Notes: generated by a model from the sequence alone, not told the origin. A stretch of 64,000 nucleotides of DNA from an uncultured Lachnospiraceae bacterium (GCA_910584945.1 CAJUDY010000009.1:1-64000); one strand, 5' to 3'; shown: positions 26,486 through 36,151, numbered from the stretch's first letter. Translations and numbers: made by a program.

Positions 26486-27808
26486 TTAAGAGGGTCGGCT
26501 CTTCAGCCGCTTCAGCCGCTCGGCAATCTTCTGTTCATATCCAATCTCTGTCGGATGATAAAAGGTCTGATCCGCAATCTCATCCGGCAGATACTGCTGC
26601 TTTACATAATGTTCCGGGAAGTCGTGGGCGTAGAGATACCCCGTCCCGTGGCCCAGCTTCCCGGCTCCTTTATAATGGCTGTCCTGAAGGTGGACGGGCA
26701 CGGTCGTGGTCGAACTTCTTACCGTCTCCATGGCCGCAAAGATCGAATTGCTGGCCGCATTGCTCTTGGGGGCAGAAGCCACATAAGACACTGCATGAGC
26801 CAGGATAATCTGGGATTCCGGCATTCCGATCCGCTCTACCGCCTGGGCCGCCGCCACTGCCACGCACAGTGCCTGAGGGTCCGCGTTTCCCACATCCTCG
26901 GAAGCGCAGATCATCACTCTCCGTGCAATAAACCTGATGTCCTCCCCTGCATACAGCATCTTGGCCAGGTAGAAGACCGCCGCGTCCGGGTCGGAGCCTC
27001 TCATACTCTTGATAAAGGCGGAGATGGTGTCATAATGGTTATCTCCGCCCTTATCATAACGGACAACCTTCTTCTGGATACACTCGGACGCCACCTTAAG
27101 CGTAATATGAATCCTTCCGTCTTCGGCGCACTCCGTGGTCAGAATCCCCAACTCCAGCGCGTTCAGCGCGTTTCTTGCATCTCCTCCGGCCATATCCGCC
27201 AGAAAGTCCAGCGCATCCTCCTCGATCACCCCGTTATAGGCCCCCATTCCCTTCTCCACATCGTTTAGGGCCCGCAGAAGCAGTTTTTTGATTTCTTCTT
27301 TTTCCAACGCCTTTAGTTCAAAGATAATGGAGCGGGACAAAAGCGCCCCGTTGACTTCAAAATACGGGTTCTCTGTGGTCGCTCCGATCAGAATCAGCGT
27401 CCCATCCTCCACAAAGGGCAGCAGATAATCCTGCTGGCCTTTGTTAAAGCGATGGATCTCGTCTACGAAAAGGATCGTCCGCTTTCCGTACATTCCCAGA
27501 CTGTCTTTGGCCTGGCGGACCACTTCCTCCATATCCTTCTTCCCCGCTGTCGTGGCGTTGATCTGCGTGAACTCCGCGCTGGTGGTGTTGGCGATCACTT
27601 TGGCAATGGTGGTCTTGCCGGTCCCCGGCGGTCCATAGAAAATAACCGACCCAAGCTTGTCCGCCCGGATGGCACGATAAAGCAGCTTGTCCTTCCCAAG
27701 AATATGCTGCTGTCCCTCGATCTCCTCCAGCGTCGTCGGACGTATCCGGGACGCCAGAGGGGCTTCGGATTTCATGGCGGTGGTTCTCATATAGTCGAAT
27801 AAGTCCAT
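26486..27808 (-). CDS. rarA: Replication-associated recombination protein A (RarA/MgsA)
   Basis: ATG 27808 (MDLFDYMRTTAMKSEAPLASR) follows GGGAGGAAC. Its 440 residues include the clamp-loader-like AAA+ ATPase with Walker A GPPGTGKTT and Walker B ILFVDEIHRF. Sensor 1 (LIGATTENPYFEV) and the C-terminal tetramerisation region (MRGSDPDAAVFYLAKML, HYKGAGKLGHGTGYLYAHD) follow. RarA acts at stalled replication forks. It marks the edge of the normal-GC chromosome next to the CRISPR island. Confidence 0.95.
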   Translation of the reverse strand: MDLFDYMRTTAMKSEAPLASRIRPTTLEEIEGQQHILGKDKLLYRAIRADKLGSVIFYGPPGTGKTTIAKVIANTTSAEFTQINATTAGKKDMEEVVRQAKDSLGMYGKRTILFVDEIHRFNKGQQDYLLPFVEDGTLILIGATTENPYFEVNGALLSRSIIFELKALEKEEIKKLLLRALNDVEKGMGAYNGVIEEDALDFLADMAGGDARNALNALELGILTTECAEDGRIHITLKVASECIQKKVVRYDKGGDNHYDTISAFIKSMRGSDPDAAVFYLAKMLYAGEDIRFIARRVMICASEDVGNADPQALCVAVAAAQAVERIGMPESQIILAHAVSYVASAPKSNAASNSIFAAMETVRSSTTTVPVHLQDSHYKGAGKLGHGTGYLYAHDFPEHYVKQQYLPDEIADQTFYHPTEIGYEQKIAERLKRLKSRPS

Positions 27809-28005
27809 GTTAGTTCCTCCCTTTTTCCGTAAACGGAACTGTTTGGCAGCCAGATGTGTTTCGGCAGCCATAACGGATAAGCTTCCTTATCGGAGTGTAA
27901 AAAATCGTGTACGAAAAAATACACTCTGTAGCATATGTTGGTTCCATTATCTCATGCTAAAAAACTTCTGTCTACGCGCCTGATTTGATGCGTTTCCTTC
28001 ACAAA

Positions 28006-28044
28006 AAGGTGTAAAGCCTTAATTTAATAAGAACTTTACACCTT
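28006..28044 (-). terminator. Terminator of the small gene beside the CRISPR array
   Basis: AAGGTGTAAAG and CTTTACACCTT form an 11-bp perfect stem with a 17-nt loop. On the minus strand the stem is followed by TTTTG, about 25 bp past the small gene's stop. Confidence 0.65.
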
Positions 28045-28068
28045 CATTTATAGGTTAATTGTACGATT

Positions 28069-28233
28069 TTAGAGTTCAAGTTCTGAATAATCAATGCCAA
28101 AGTTTTGTAACATAACTTTGGCCACTCTTATTTGGTATTCGAGCTCTTTGTTTTCACCTTTTTCATGTGCCTTAATTCTCATCAGGTTTACATAAGTTAT
28201 AATAACGGCTTGTCTTTGTTCTTCAAGCGTCAT
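28069..28233 (-). CDS. Small hypothetical protein beside the CRISPR array
   Basis: A 54-residue frame begins MTLEEQRQAVIITYVNLMRI, contains IRVAKVMLQNFGIDYSEL, and ends TAA at 28069. AGGTGGTGAAAAT precedes the ATG. A consensus-like promoter (28289-28317) and a terminator (28006-28044) flank it, so it is a complete transcription unit. It is helical, charged and has no Cys or membrane segment. I do not recognise the family. It lies between the distal end of the array and rarA within the AT-rich island. Confidence 0.65.
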   Translation of the reverse strand: MTLEEQRQAVIITYVNLMRIKAHEKGENKELEYQIRVAKVMLQNFGIDYSELEL

Positions 28234-28288
28234 ATTTTCACCACCTTTTCACTTCCCTGTTATAATATGGTATTTGTTACTACTTAAT

Positions 28289-28317
28289 ATTATAATGGAT
28301 GAATCGGAAGGTGTAAA
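28289..28317 (-). promoter_or_regulatory. Promoter of the small gene, adjoining the array's last repeat
   Basis: On the minus strand TTTACA (28312-28317), a 17-bp spacer and TATAAT (28289-28294) lie about 55 bp upstream of the small gene and 21 bp from the terminal CRISPR repeat. Confidence 0.7.
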
Positions 28318-28337
28318 GTCTTTATTCACTTATCAAT

Positions 28338-29957
28338 TTTACACTACCATACGAAATTACACTACTCTCAAACACGCATCTGTAGATGATGTGATAGAGC
28401 TCAGTTTCACTACCATACGAAATTACACTACTCTCAAACGATTATGTGTTCAAGATCACGTCCGTGGGCGTTTCACTACCATACGAAATTACACTACTCT
28501 CAAACCAAAAAGTTTGATAAACTGGAGCAAGATGAGTTTCACTACCATACGAAATTACACTACTCTCAAACATTGTGAGTGTTTCTTCTTTCCGATTAGG
28601 TGTTTCACTACCATACGAAATTACACTACTCTCAAACCAGCCAAAGGACAATGTATAGTGCAATGGCGTTTCACTACCATACGAAATTACACTACTCTCA
28701 AACCTGGGATACAACAATACAATATTTTGCATTGTTTCACTACCATACGAAATTACACTACTCTCAAACCCCGCCTTGTACTTGTGTTTTTGGCCGGACG
28801 TTTCACTACCATACGAAATTACACTACTCTCAAACAGCGGAATGATCAGAAGAAGACATATCAAGGTTTCACTACCATACGAAATTACACTACTCTCAAA
28901 CAACACCTGCGTTTCCCGAGTACGAACCGACGTTTCACTACCATACGAAATTACACTACTCTCAAACCTTATGACTTCTCTGCATTCATGTTCTGTAGTT
29001 TCACTACCATACGAAATTACACTACTCTCAAACCGTGTGACCCTTATGCTACTGTAAGCAGTTGTTTCACTACCATACGAAATTACACTACTCTCAAACA
29101 CATCACTGATAGGAACATACTCGCCCGTAGTTTCACTACCATACGAAATTACACTACTCTCAAACATATACGGAGGGCTTGAAAATGATTAGTTAGTTTC
29201 ACTACCATACGAAATTACACTACTCTCAAACTATACCCGGAACTTCCCTCTGCTCCGGCAAGTTTCACTACCATACGAAATTACACTACTCTCAAACCAG
29301 AGGGAGAGCCGACTGTCTGGAGGATCAGTTTCACTACCATACGAAATTACACTACTCTCAAACTCACCTCCAACATCCGTATTGTATGTATTGGTTTCAC
29401 TACCATACGAAATTACACTACTCTCAAACGAACTCATTATATTACTCCTATCTTTTCATGTTTCACTACCATACGAAATTACACTACTCTCAAACCATCG
29501 GTAGTGATAACAGATCCATTTACATGTTTCACTACCATACGAAATTACACTACTCTCAAACCCAGATCCAAACCTCTCCTTGAAAAAATCTGTTTCACTA
29601 CCATACGAAATTACACTACTCTCAAACAAAGCATGGCGTTTGCTGCCGTAAGGTCGGGTTTCACTACCATACGAAATTACACTACTCTCAAACGTATACG
29701 TTCTAAATTGTTTTTTGTCATGTGTTTCACTACCATACGAAATTACACTACTCTCAAACATCTGTCAATCTGGTCCTGTAATCTAAGTTGTTTCACTACC
29801 ATACGAAATTACACTACTCTCAAACATCCTGATTCAGATATGCAGTAATACCGGGGTTTCACTACCATACGAAATTACACTACTCTCAAACTCGCAACAA
29901 TGCGGCCCTTGAAATATTCCAGTTTCACTACCATACGAAATTACACTACTCTCAAAC
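28338..29957 (-). CRISPR. CRISPR array, type II-A: 25 repeats, 24 spacers
   Basis: The 36-bp repeat reads on the minus strand GTTTGAGAGTAGTGTAATTT followed by CGTATGGTAGTGAAAC. Repeats start every 66 bp from 28338 to 29922, so all 24 spacers are exactly 30 bp. All spacers I read are different. The repeat at 28338-28373 is the distal, slightly degenerate one (two mismatches at its left edge). Transcription is leftward, the same as the cas genes, from the leader at 29958-30041. The repeat 5' end has the GTTTGAGA start typical of type II crRNA repeats, and a matching tracrRNA is present. Confidence 0.98.
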
Positions 29958-30041
29958 CTCAAACCTCAAACTGTAAACCATGAATCAGCCGAGTGCGTAT
30001 TAAATGCCCACTACAGCATCGTAATTTCGTATCTATATCTA
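29958..30041 (-). promoter_or_regulatory. CRISPR leader with triplicated GTTTGAG junction
   Basis: The 84 bp between the csn2 stop and the first repeat form the leader. Reading on the minus strand, the leader ends GTTTGAG-GTTTGAG and the repeat begins with a third GTTTGAG. This resembles the ATTTGAG leader-anchoring sequence known in type II-A loci. The leader also contains TACGAAATTAC, which matches the complement of the repeat centre. No obvious strong promoter was seen in it. Confidence 0.8.
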
Positions 30042-30728
30042 TCATTGCATATTTACCTGAATTTCGCAAGCATCTTTATCAATAATTACTACTTTTGTAA
30101 ATTTTTTTATCATTTCAGGCTGCCTGCTTTCTAGTAACAGTATATAGATCTTATGGTAATGTGCATATTCGAATAGTTTTTCCATCTCATATTCTGTCAA
30201 ATACGACAGCAAATGTACAAACACAAAGCATTTTACTCCCAGCAGTTCATTAGCGACTCTCATGTAATCTACAATCTTTTCAATGAGGCAATTCTGCTCA
30301 TCGCAAAACTGAACTCCTAAAAACTTCAACAGGCCTGATATGTCTATTTTATGATTATAGGTCAGTTCCCAATCTGTATTCTCCATTAATTGCGAGGCAT
30401 AATTATCTAATGCAGTAACCACATGGTTACTCTCCAACAATAATTCCGATGAGCATATTTCTCTTTTCAGTACCTCCATAAGTTTTCCCAGCAATTTCCT
30501 TTCATTTAGAGAAATTGCTAACGGATTTACAATACAACACATGTGATCTTTCTTCTTAATAGGCGCTTCATCTTCTGATAAAACAAAATGTACTTCTTCT
30601 GTCTGATCATCAGCAGACAATTCTTTTACCATTTTGCAGAAAACATCCGGGCATTCCACCACCAGGAGATTCGTAGTATTCTCTTCAAACTCAAATGCAA
30701 ATCTGAAATCCTGATGTAATAGTCTCAC
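30042..30728 (-). CDS. csn2: CRISPR-associated protein Csn2
   Basis: This 228-residue protein starts at GTG, overlapping the cas2 stop by 4 bp (GTGA). Its position as the last cas gene before the array, its length and features such as LLVVECPDVFCKMVKEL and the C-terminal VVIIDKDACEIQ fit Csn2. Csn2 forms tetrameric rings on DNA ends and is needed with Cas1, Cas2 and Cas9 for spacer acquisition. Its presence defines subtype II-A. Confidence 0.9.
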   Translation of the reverse strand: MRLLHQDFRFAFEFEENTTNLLVVECPDVFCKMVKELSADDQTEEVHFVLSEDEAPIKKKDHMCCIVNPLAISLNERKLLGKLMEVLKREICSSELLLESNHVVTALDNYASQLMENTDWELTYNHKIDISGLLKFLGVQFCDEQNCLIEKIVDYMRVANELLGVKCFVFVHLLSYLTEYEMEKLFEYAHYHKIYILLLESRQPEMIKKFTKVVIIDKDACEIQVNMQ

Positions 30729-31051
30729 AGTATCACCAGCCTTTTATCATTTTGGAGCACTTCAGACTTGTACTCCCCGGTTATCATTTCCATTTTGGAA
30801 AATTGTTTTTCTGTCAAAGTCAATATCTGTACAAGTCCTTCCGGCGGCCTGTTCTTACGAATGCCCTGGGCTACCGCCTCCGAAACTGTGGCATTCAAAG
30901 CCAATTTACAATAGACGGATTCCTGGAGCATGATAAATCCATTCTTTATCAGATATTTTCGAAATTTTGTATACTCTCTCCGATCCGCCGCAGTCGAGGT
31001 CGGAAGATCAAAGAACACCATGGTTCTCATATATCTATAGCTCATTCCCAT
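30725..31051 (-). CDS. cas2: CRISPR-associated endoribonuclease/integrase subunit Cas2
   Basis: This 108-residue protein has the Cas2 ferredoxin-like start YMRTMVFFDLPTSTAADRR (the conserved Asp is in FFDLP) and YTKFRKYLIKNGFIMLQESVY. It overlaps the cas1 3' end by 17 bp. It forms the integrase complex with Cas1. Confidence 0.95.
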   Translation of the reverse strand: MGMSYRYMRTMVFFDLPTSTAADRREYTKFRKYLIKNGFIMLQESVYCKLALNATVSEAVAQGIRKNRPPEGLVQILTLTEKQFSKMEMITGEYKSEVLQNDKRLVIL

Positions 31052-31907
31052 AAAATCTGATTAAGGAGACATCCTGTTCGTTAATCGCGTCAAATACACT
31101 CCTGCAATATATTTTGATTGCATTATTCAGGTAATTTTTCTTCCCGTCAATCACAACTTCCCAGTTCAGGATGTCTACCATCTGCATCTTTTCCTCATGT
31201 TCAAACTTTTCCGGTTTTACTCTATAGACCTGCATATCTGCCAGAATCCGAAGCGGTTCCATCAGATCTGATCCAAGATTAAACTGGTTGAACATATTGT
31301 CATGAAATAACCCCAACTGCGTGATATATCCACTGGCTGTGATTTCACGATTGCAGGCGGATAAAAGAAGCCCATACCCGTAGTTCAATGCCGCATTATA
31401 CGGACAGTCTGCTGTTCTGGTGAATTTCATGCCAAACAGCGCATTAAAATACACTTTCGCCGCATGACCTTCCCGATTTGTAGAATCTCCTGGTGCAATC
31501 TGTTCAATATATTCTTCCAGCAGATGGTATTCCTCTTTTCCCAATTTTTTTAAGAATTCCATCTGCTTTCGAATCTTTTCTGTCACAATCTCTGTCCAGA
31601 CCATCCTCTTAGTTTCTTCTGTCCATTCAGTCTGTTTTCTTACTTTTGCGCTTGTATCATGACTTCCATAATACGGAATCAACTCAGAGGATGGATTTCT
31701 TTTTTCGTCGCAGAAAATGACTTTGATCTTTCTTCTGGTCAGTTCATTGAGCAGTACGGCAGTCACAGACACTGCCGTAGACTCAATCATCAAAATGGAA
31801 ATCTCACTCAAATGAATACGGGTAATCTCCTGTTGACGCACCACCAGATAGTCCAATTTGTAATCCAGTTTTGCACTTCTGGATATCACGACTGTTCGCC
31901 AACTCAT
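31035..31907 (-). CDS. cas1: CRISPR-associated integrase Cas1
   Basis: The 290-residue protein begins MSWRTVVISRSAKLDYK, typical of type II Cas1, and overlaps the cas9 stop by 4 bp (ATGA). Catalytic residues are expected in NREGHAAKVYF (Glu), LGLFHDN (His) and the LMEPLRILAD Glu/Asp. With Cas2 it inserts new spacers at the leader end. Confidence 0.95.
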   Translation of the reverse strand: MSWRTVVISRSAKLDYKLDYLVVRQQEITRIHLSEISILMIESTAVSVTAVLLNELTRRKIKVIFCDEKRNPSSELIPYYGSHDTSAKVRKQTEWTEETKRMVWTEIVTEKIRKQMEFLKKLGKEEYHLLEEYIEQIAPGDSTNREGHAAKVYFNALFGMKFTRTADCPYNAALNYGYGLLLSACNREITASGYITQLGLFHDNMFNQFNLGSDLMEPLRILADMQVYRVKPEKFEHEEKMQMVDILNWEVVIDGKKNYLNNAIKIYCRSVFDAINEQDVSLIRFYGNEL

Positions 31908-34900
31908 ATCGTCAGCAGATCAACCACCTGCTCGTAGATACCTGTTACGGACTGATTAACCAGTTTCACCGAATTACAATTGCTGATAGTTTTTCCAACT
32001 TGTATTTTTCCCGAATTCGCTGACGCTCCGATCAATGTCAAATTTCCCACTGAATATCTTCCTTGGAACAAATGTAAAATCTCTCCCAATACTATACATT
32101 GTTCCGACAAATTTAACATAATAAATTTTTCTCGCCCCTTCAAAAGAGCCTCTTTGGGATTTGCTGGCCTATACTGATAAATAGTACGATTTAGTTTTTC
32201 AAGAAACGCCTCATATAATTCCAAATTCGCTTCCTTTGTAATCCCTGCCTCATGTCTTATCTCCAGCAAAACTCTCTTATCTCTTCTTATGGCATTCTCT
32301 TCTAAATATTTTGTTACCTTTTTTAAATATATTATGTGATCTTTGTCCAGACATAGTTGCACAGCTCCTCGCAAATCCAACTGTTTTCCTGTGCTACTTT
32401 TTAAATGCATTGGAAACCCATTAATTACCAAACGTGCATTTTTTTTAATACAAGGAATCAATATCTGAGGATTATTCAAACTATAAAATTCCCTGCAATA
32501 TTGCAGTAACAATTCTGGACATTTATTAAATTCATTCCTTAGATACAACGGAACCATCTCTATCGTTCGTATCTCTCTTCCTTTTTTATCTTCAGACGCA
32601 ACAAGCATAAAATGAGATGGCGTAACCTTTTTATAACCTCCATACTTATCTGGAGCCAGTCCCTTTTTGATTGGAACGAGTCCTTTTGCCTTTTCCTTAT
32701 CTTTTGGGGCTTTTACAATATTTTGATCAAACAATCCGCCCTTATTACAAAAAGCATATCGAGTAAACAAAATATCATTTCTCATCAATGTCTCATTGAC
32801 ACATTTTATGCTTCCATCCTTTCCCCTCTTCCAGACAGGTTTTCCATTTGCCTCCAGGTCAAAATGAAACATCTGATTTAAACTGTATTTTCTCTCCGGG
32901 TTGGTCTTTAACCATCGCAGAGGATTACTGGTAAATTTTGTATGATAGACATTCCCAACGACAATATTCTGATAAGCGTCTTTCGCGTGATGATAATCAT
33001 TCAGATCGCGTACCTTCACATATTGCAGATGCTCTTTTCTAAAATCCGAAACCGCTTTTGCTTTCACATACACGATCTCCGCATCTTCATATACTCTCTT
33101 CAGCAATGTCGCCACTACTTTGGAAGACTGTCTTGTTTCCACCAGCTGACGATTGATAAAACCTGCCAATTCCTCCTCCGTCAAAGGAGCCGTGCGGGTC
33201 AGACGCTCATACTTTTTCTCTGAGATCAACCCCTTCTCTTTCAGATATTTCCAGGTTCCCCGCATTTTCTGCTGAATCTCCGGAGATATCATCCCATCAC
33301 TTTTCCTTGCATTCACTCTCCGATCCACTAGTACCAGATTATCTAGACTGTCATCCTTTGTTTTTGATTGAGGATAAATATGGTCCCTGTCCCAGATCGT
33401 TGCATTATTTAGCTGCGACAACTCTATTTTCTTTCCCGTATACATACACTGCCCCAGCTGCGTATAATACAAATATAACTTGATTGCCTTAAAGTCTCCC
33501 TCAGAATATTGTTGAAGCTCTTTCTTCCAGTCCCTGGCCTCATCTTTAATCACCGCGTATGCCTCCATCAATTTATCCTTTCGGGAAATCGTACGCTTTT
33601 TCTCTTCCTCTCCTCTTGCCATCTCTACAAATATTTTCTTTGGTTCATATCCCATCACCTTCTTAAGTTCTTCTACAATCTGAATGGTCTGCCAGACAGC
33701 ACGTTTTATGGAAGGGGATGCCACAATATCTTTTATCAAATTCTCATAGGTAACCTCTCCTACATGATAGCCTCCATTTTCTTCATCGATCATCTGGGCA
33801 AAGGTATACTGCTGGCTTAAGAACTGCATCAGATTATTTTGTGTATTCTTAAGTCCCTGCATGATCGTCATACACTCTCCGGTCGTACAGTCAACACCTT
33901 CCAGCTCATTCAGAAATCTTCTGGATAATCTGCCCCACCCCTGAAATTTCAATCGGGATAACGCTCTTAACTGTTCCTCATTTAATGTCTGTCCATAATG
34001 CTGTTTGATCACTCTGCGAAGCATTTTCTGATCTTCTCCATATAATGTGATCCATAAAATAATATCCTCCGCCATCTGCTGTACCGAATACTTTTCCAAT
34101 TCTTCACCAAATATCTTTTTCAACACATGATACGAAGACAAAGAGGCTTTGAAGTTTCCGTCGAACCCGGTAAGTTCCTCCTTTTTCACATCATATCCAT
34201 TTGCTGTCAGATAGTCCAAAAGCTTTTTACCCGTAATTAGTTTTTGCTTCTTAAACAGCTTCTGCACAATTTCCTGTTTCAGTTCTACAGGCAGCTTTTC
34301 ATCCCGAATCTTTACATTGTTCAATTCATTCAGAACCATAAACTCTGAATAGAGCAAAGAACTTTTCGGCAGTACCGTCTCATGAATCAGATATGTACAT
34401 TGGTTGGTCATTCTCCGGATAAATCGCTCTGCTGATTTATCTCTGTCCACTTTTTGATCAAAATTCCACGGGCGGATTACTCCTTGCTCTTTTCGTTCTA
34501 TCCAACAGTTTTCTCCAACGGCAGTATTCAATGGTCCCACATAATAAGGGATACGAAATTCAAACAGATCTACAATCTTTTCCCGCGTCGTCTTCCCGCA
34601 CTCCGGATCTTTTTTCAGAAGGAACGGCAGATATCTCTCTGCATGATCGAGTATCTTTTCCAATTCCATTTTATTGACCTGATACGGAATCACTCCATTA
34701 TCTTTATTGACCTGTAAAGGCAAAAAAGTGCCGTTTTCTATTTCTTCTAAAATACAGACAACTTCCGGCAAATCTGCTGGCATTTTACTGATCAGCTTTT
34801 TTAACGTTTTATAAAAAGTCTCCTGATCGCAGCGCTTTATTGTACATTTCTTTCCATTTTTGCGTAACATTCCTATGTAAGCACAATAATTATCATTCGC

Positions 34901-35956
34901 TGGAGAGGAAAAACATGATTTGTAATCTTCCGGACAATATTCACGTATCAATGTTTTCAGCACATATAAATCTTTATGGTGTTTTTCATAAATATTTACT
35001 TTAGCCATGCACAAATAAGGTTTCCCCTCGTATTCCCCTCCTGTCATAATATCTGCCAGAATGGCCCAGTTATACACCGCATGGAAAATATCCAGAGCCC
35101 CCGTTCGCTCCTGTATCTCTTCCTCCAGTGCCAGACGTGCCTCCTCATATCCTGCTTCTGAAAAGTTGATCTTATTATGGTCGATCTCTTCCAATTCACT
35201 GTCTGCAAATATCACAGATAAACTGGCTTTCATTCCTGTGATCAGTTTACATATTTCTTTCTTCTGCTTGTCCTTTTTATCAATGTGACATAAAAGCTCC
35301 AATCTCCGACATTTTTCCATCTTGCCGATTATTTTATCTTTTAAAATCTCCGAAAAATCCTCTTCTGAATCACACTCTAATTCCAGGTCCAACTCATCCA
35401 TGAGACAATCACGAAAGTTCTGAAATGTAGTCTGAAAAGACGTAATATTTTCGATGCTCCCTTGGAAAAGAAAATGTCCCCTGTGCTTCATCAGATGATG
35501 CAATGCCAGGTACACCAACCGAACATCATACTCCTTCTCCCCACGAATCAAAGCGCTGCGGAGATGATAGATTGTCGGATATTCTCTGTAATAATCTACG
35601 TCTGTATAATCTTTTCCCCCGAACAAGGAATAAATTTGGGGCTCCTTTTTGTCTTCTGCCCAATAGGCGCTGTCATTCAATCTCTGAAAAAATCCCGCGT
35701 CAACTTTTTTCATTTCTTTTGCAAACAGTTCCTGTAAAAGACGGATTCTCTGCCGTCTTCTCTGGAGTCTTCGACGGCTTGTCCGAAATCCTCTCCGCTC
35801 TGCGGCGGTATTCGCTGCATCAAACAGCCTCACACCCCACAGTGATTTCCCTTTTCTCCTTAAGATATGATATTCCAGATCTGTGACCGCCCATCCCACG
35901 GAGTCTGTACCGATATCAAGTCCCAAATAATACTCTTTTCCCGCATTTGTATCCAT
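31904..35956 (-). CDS. cas9: CRISPR-associated endonuclease Cas9 (type II-A)
   Basis: ATG 35956 (MDTNAGKEYYLGLDIGTDSV) follows AAAGGAGA and gives 1350 residues, a normal II-A size. RuvC-I Asp is residue 14 (GLDIGTDSVGW). The Arg-rich bridge helix is around residues 45-75 (AERRGFRTSRRRLQRRRQRI). RuvC-II has KKIFVEMARGEEE. The HNH site is DRDHIYPQSKTKDD with His about 859, and RuvC-III has HHAKDAYQN with Asp about 993. All nuclease residues seem intact. It uses crRNA and the divergent tracrRNA to cut DNA. Codon use is AT-rich like the rest of the island. The PAM cannot be read from sequence. Confidence 0.97.
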   Translation of the reverse strand: MDTNAGKEYYLGLDIGTDSVGWAVTDLEYHILRRKGKSLWGVRLFDAANTAAERRGFRTSRRRLQRRRQRIRLLQELFAKEMKKVDAGFFQRLNDSAYWAEDKKEPQIYSLFGGKDYTDVDYYREYPTIYHLRSALIRGEKEYDVRLVYLALHHLMKHRGHFLFQGSIENITSFQTTFQNFRDCLMDELDLELECDSEEDFSEILKDKIIGKMEKCRRLELLCHIDKKDKQKKEICKLITGMKASLSVIFADSELEEIDHNKINFSEAGYEEARLALEEEIQERTGALDIFHAVYNWAILADIMTGGEYEGKPYLCMAKVNIYEKHHKDLYVLKTLIREYCPEDYKSCFSSPANDNYCAYIGMLRKNGKKCTIKRCDQETFYKTLKKLISKMPADLPEVVCILEEIENGTFLPLQVNKDNGVIPYQVNKMELEKILDHAERYLPFLLKKDPECGKTTREKIVDLFEFRIPYYVGPLNTAVGENCWIERKEQGVIRPWNFDQKVDRDKSAERFIRRMTNQCTYLIHETVLPKSSLLYSEFMVLNELNNVKIRDEKLPVELKQEIVQKLFKKQKLITGKKLLDYLTANGYDVKKEELTGFDGNFKASLSSYHVLKKIFGEELEKYSVQQMAEDIILWITLYGEDQKMLRRVIKQHYGQTLNEEQLRALSRLKFQGWGRLSRRFLNELEGVDCTTGECMTIMQGLKNTQNNLMQFLSQQYTFAQMIDEENGGYHVGEVTYENLIKDIVASPSIKRAVWQTIQIVEELKKVMGYEPKKIFVEMARGEEEKKRTISRKDKLMEAYAVIKDEARDWKKELQQYSEGDFKAIKLYLYYTQLGQCMYTGKKIELSQLNNATIWDRDHIYPQSKTKDDSLDNLVLVDRRVNARKSDGMISPEIQQKMRGTWKYLKEKGLISEKKYERLTRTAPLTEEELAGFINRQLVETRQSSKVVATLLKRVYEDAEIVYVKAKAVSDFRKEHLQYVKVRDLNDYHHAKDAYQNIVVGNVYHTKFTSNPLRWLKTNPERKYSLNQMFHFDLEANGKPVWKRGKDGSIKCVNETLMRNDILFTRYAFCNKGGLFDQNIVKAPKDKEKAKGLVPIKKGLAPDKYGGYKKVTPSHFMLVASEDKKGREIRTIEMVPLYLRNEFNKCPELLLQYCREFYSLNNPQILIPCIKKNARLVINGFPMHLKSSTGKQLDLRGAVQLCLDKDHIIYLKKVTKYLEENAIRRDKRVLLEIRHEAGITKEANLELYEAFLEKLNRTIYQYRPANPKEALLKGREKFIMLNLSEQCIVLGEILHLFQGRYSVGNLTLIGASANSGKIQVGKTISNCNSVKLVNQSVTGIYEQVVDLLTI

Positions 35957-36002
35957 ATTTGTCTCCTTTGCTTCTGTGTACTCATTTTTCAAAAATTTTC
36001 TA

Positions 36003-36031
36003 TTGACAAAATCATTCTTTTCTTTTATAGT
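36003..36031 (+). promoter_or_regulatory. tracrRNA promoter
   Basis: A consensus TTGACA (36003-36008), an exact 17-bp spacer and TATAGT (36026-36031) are seen. Transcription should begin near 36038, just before the anti-repeat. Confidence 0.85.
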
Positions 36032-36037
36032 ATAAAC

Positions 36038-36151
36038 ATCTCGAAGGGTTCACTACCATACGAGATTACACTACAAGTTCAAATAAAAATTTATTCAAAT
36101 CCTTTTGCTGCATTGTGCAGAATCTTTAAGATCTGGAAACAGATCTTTTTT
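36038..36151 (+). ncRNA. tracrRNA for the type II-A Cas9
   Basis: The anti-repeat at 36049-36084 matches the complement of the CRISPR repeat with one mismatch over 26 nt. It then continues AAGT-TCAAAT. Pairing with the repeat gives a 6-bp lower stem (GUUUGA/UCAAAU), a GA/AAGU bulge and a long upper stem. That bulge is the one known from the S. pyogenes dual RNA. An AU-rich nexus region and a CTGCA-TTG-TGCAG hairpin (36108-36120) follow, and the RNA ends in a strong terminator. It is divergent from cas9. Confidence 0.93.
36128..36151 (+). terminator. Intrinsic terminator of tracrRNA
   Basis: AAGATCTG (36128-36135), a GAAA tetraloop and CAGATCTT (36140-36147) are followed by a T run (TTTTTT counting the stem end). 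Confidence 0.92.

Noticed and set aside
28274..29182. Long open frames across the CRISPR array on both strands
   Set aside because: The frames stay open only because the 66-bp period is a multiple of three and repeats contain no stop in those frames. They are made of the repeat sequence.
29958..30041. Second tracrRNA anti-repeat in the leader (TACGAAATTAC)
   Set aside because: Only 11 bases match and no scaffold or terminator follows. The full tracrRNA is at 36 kb.
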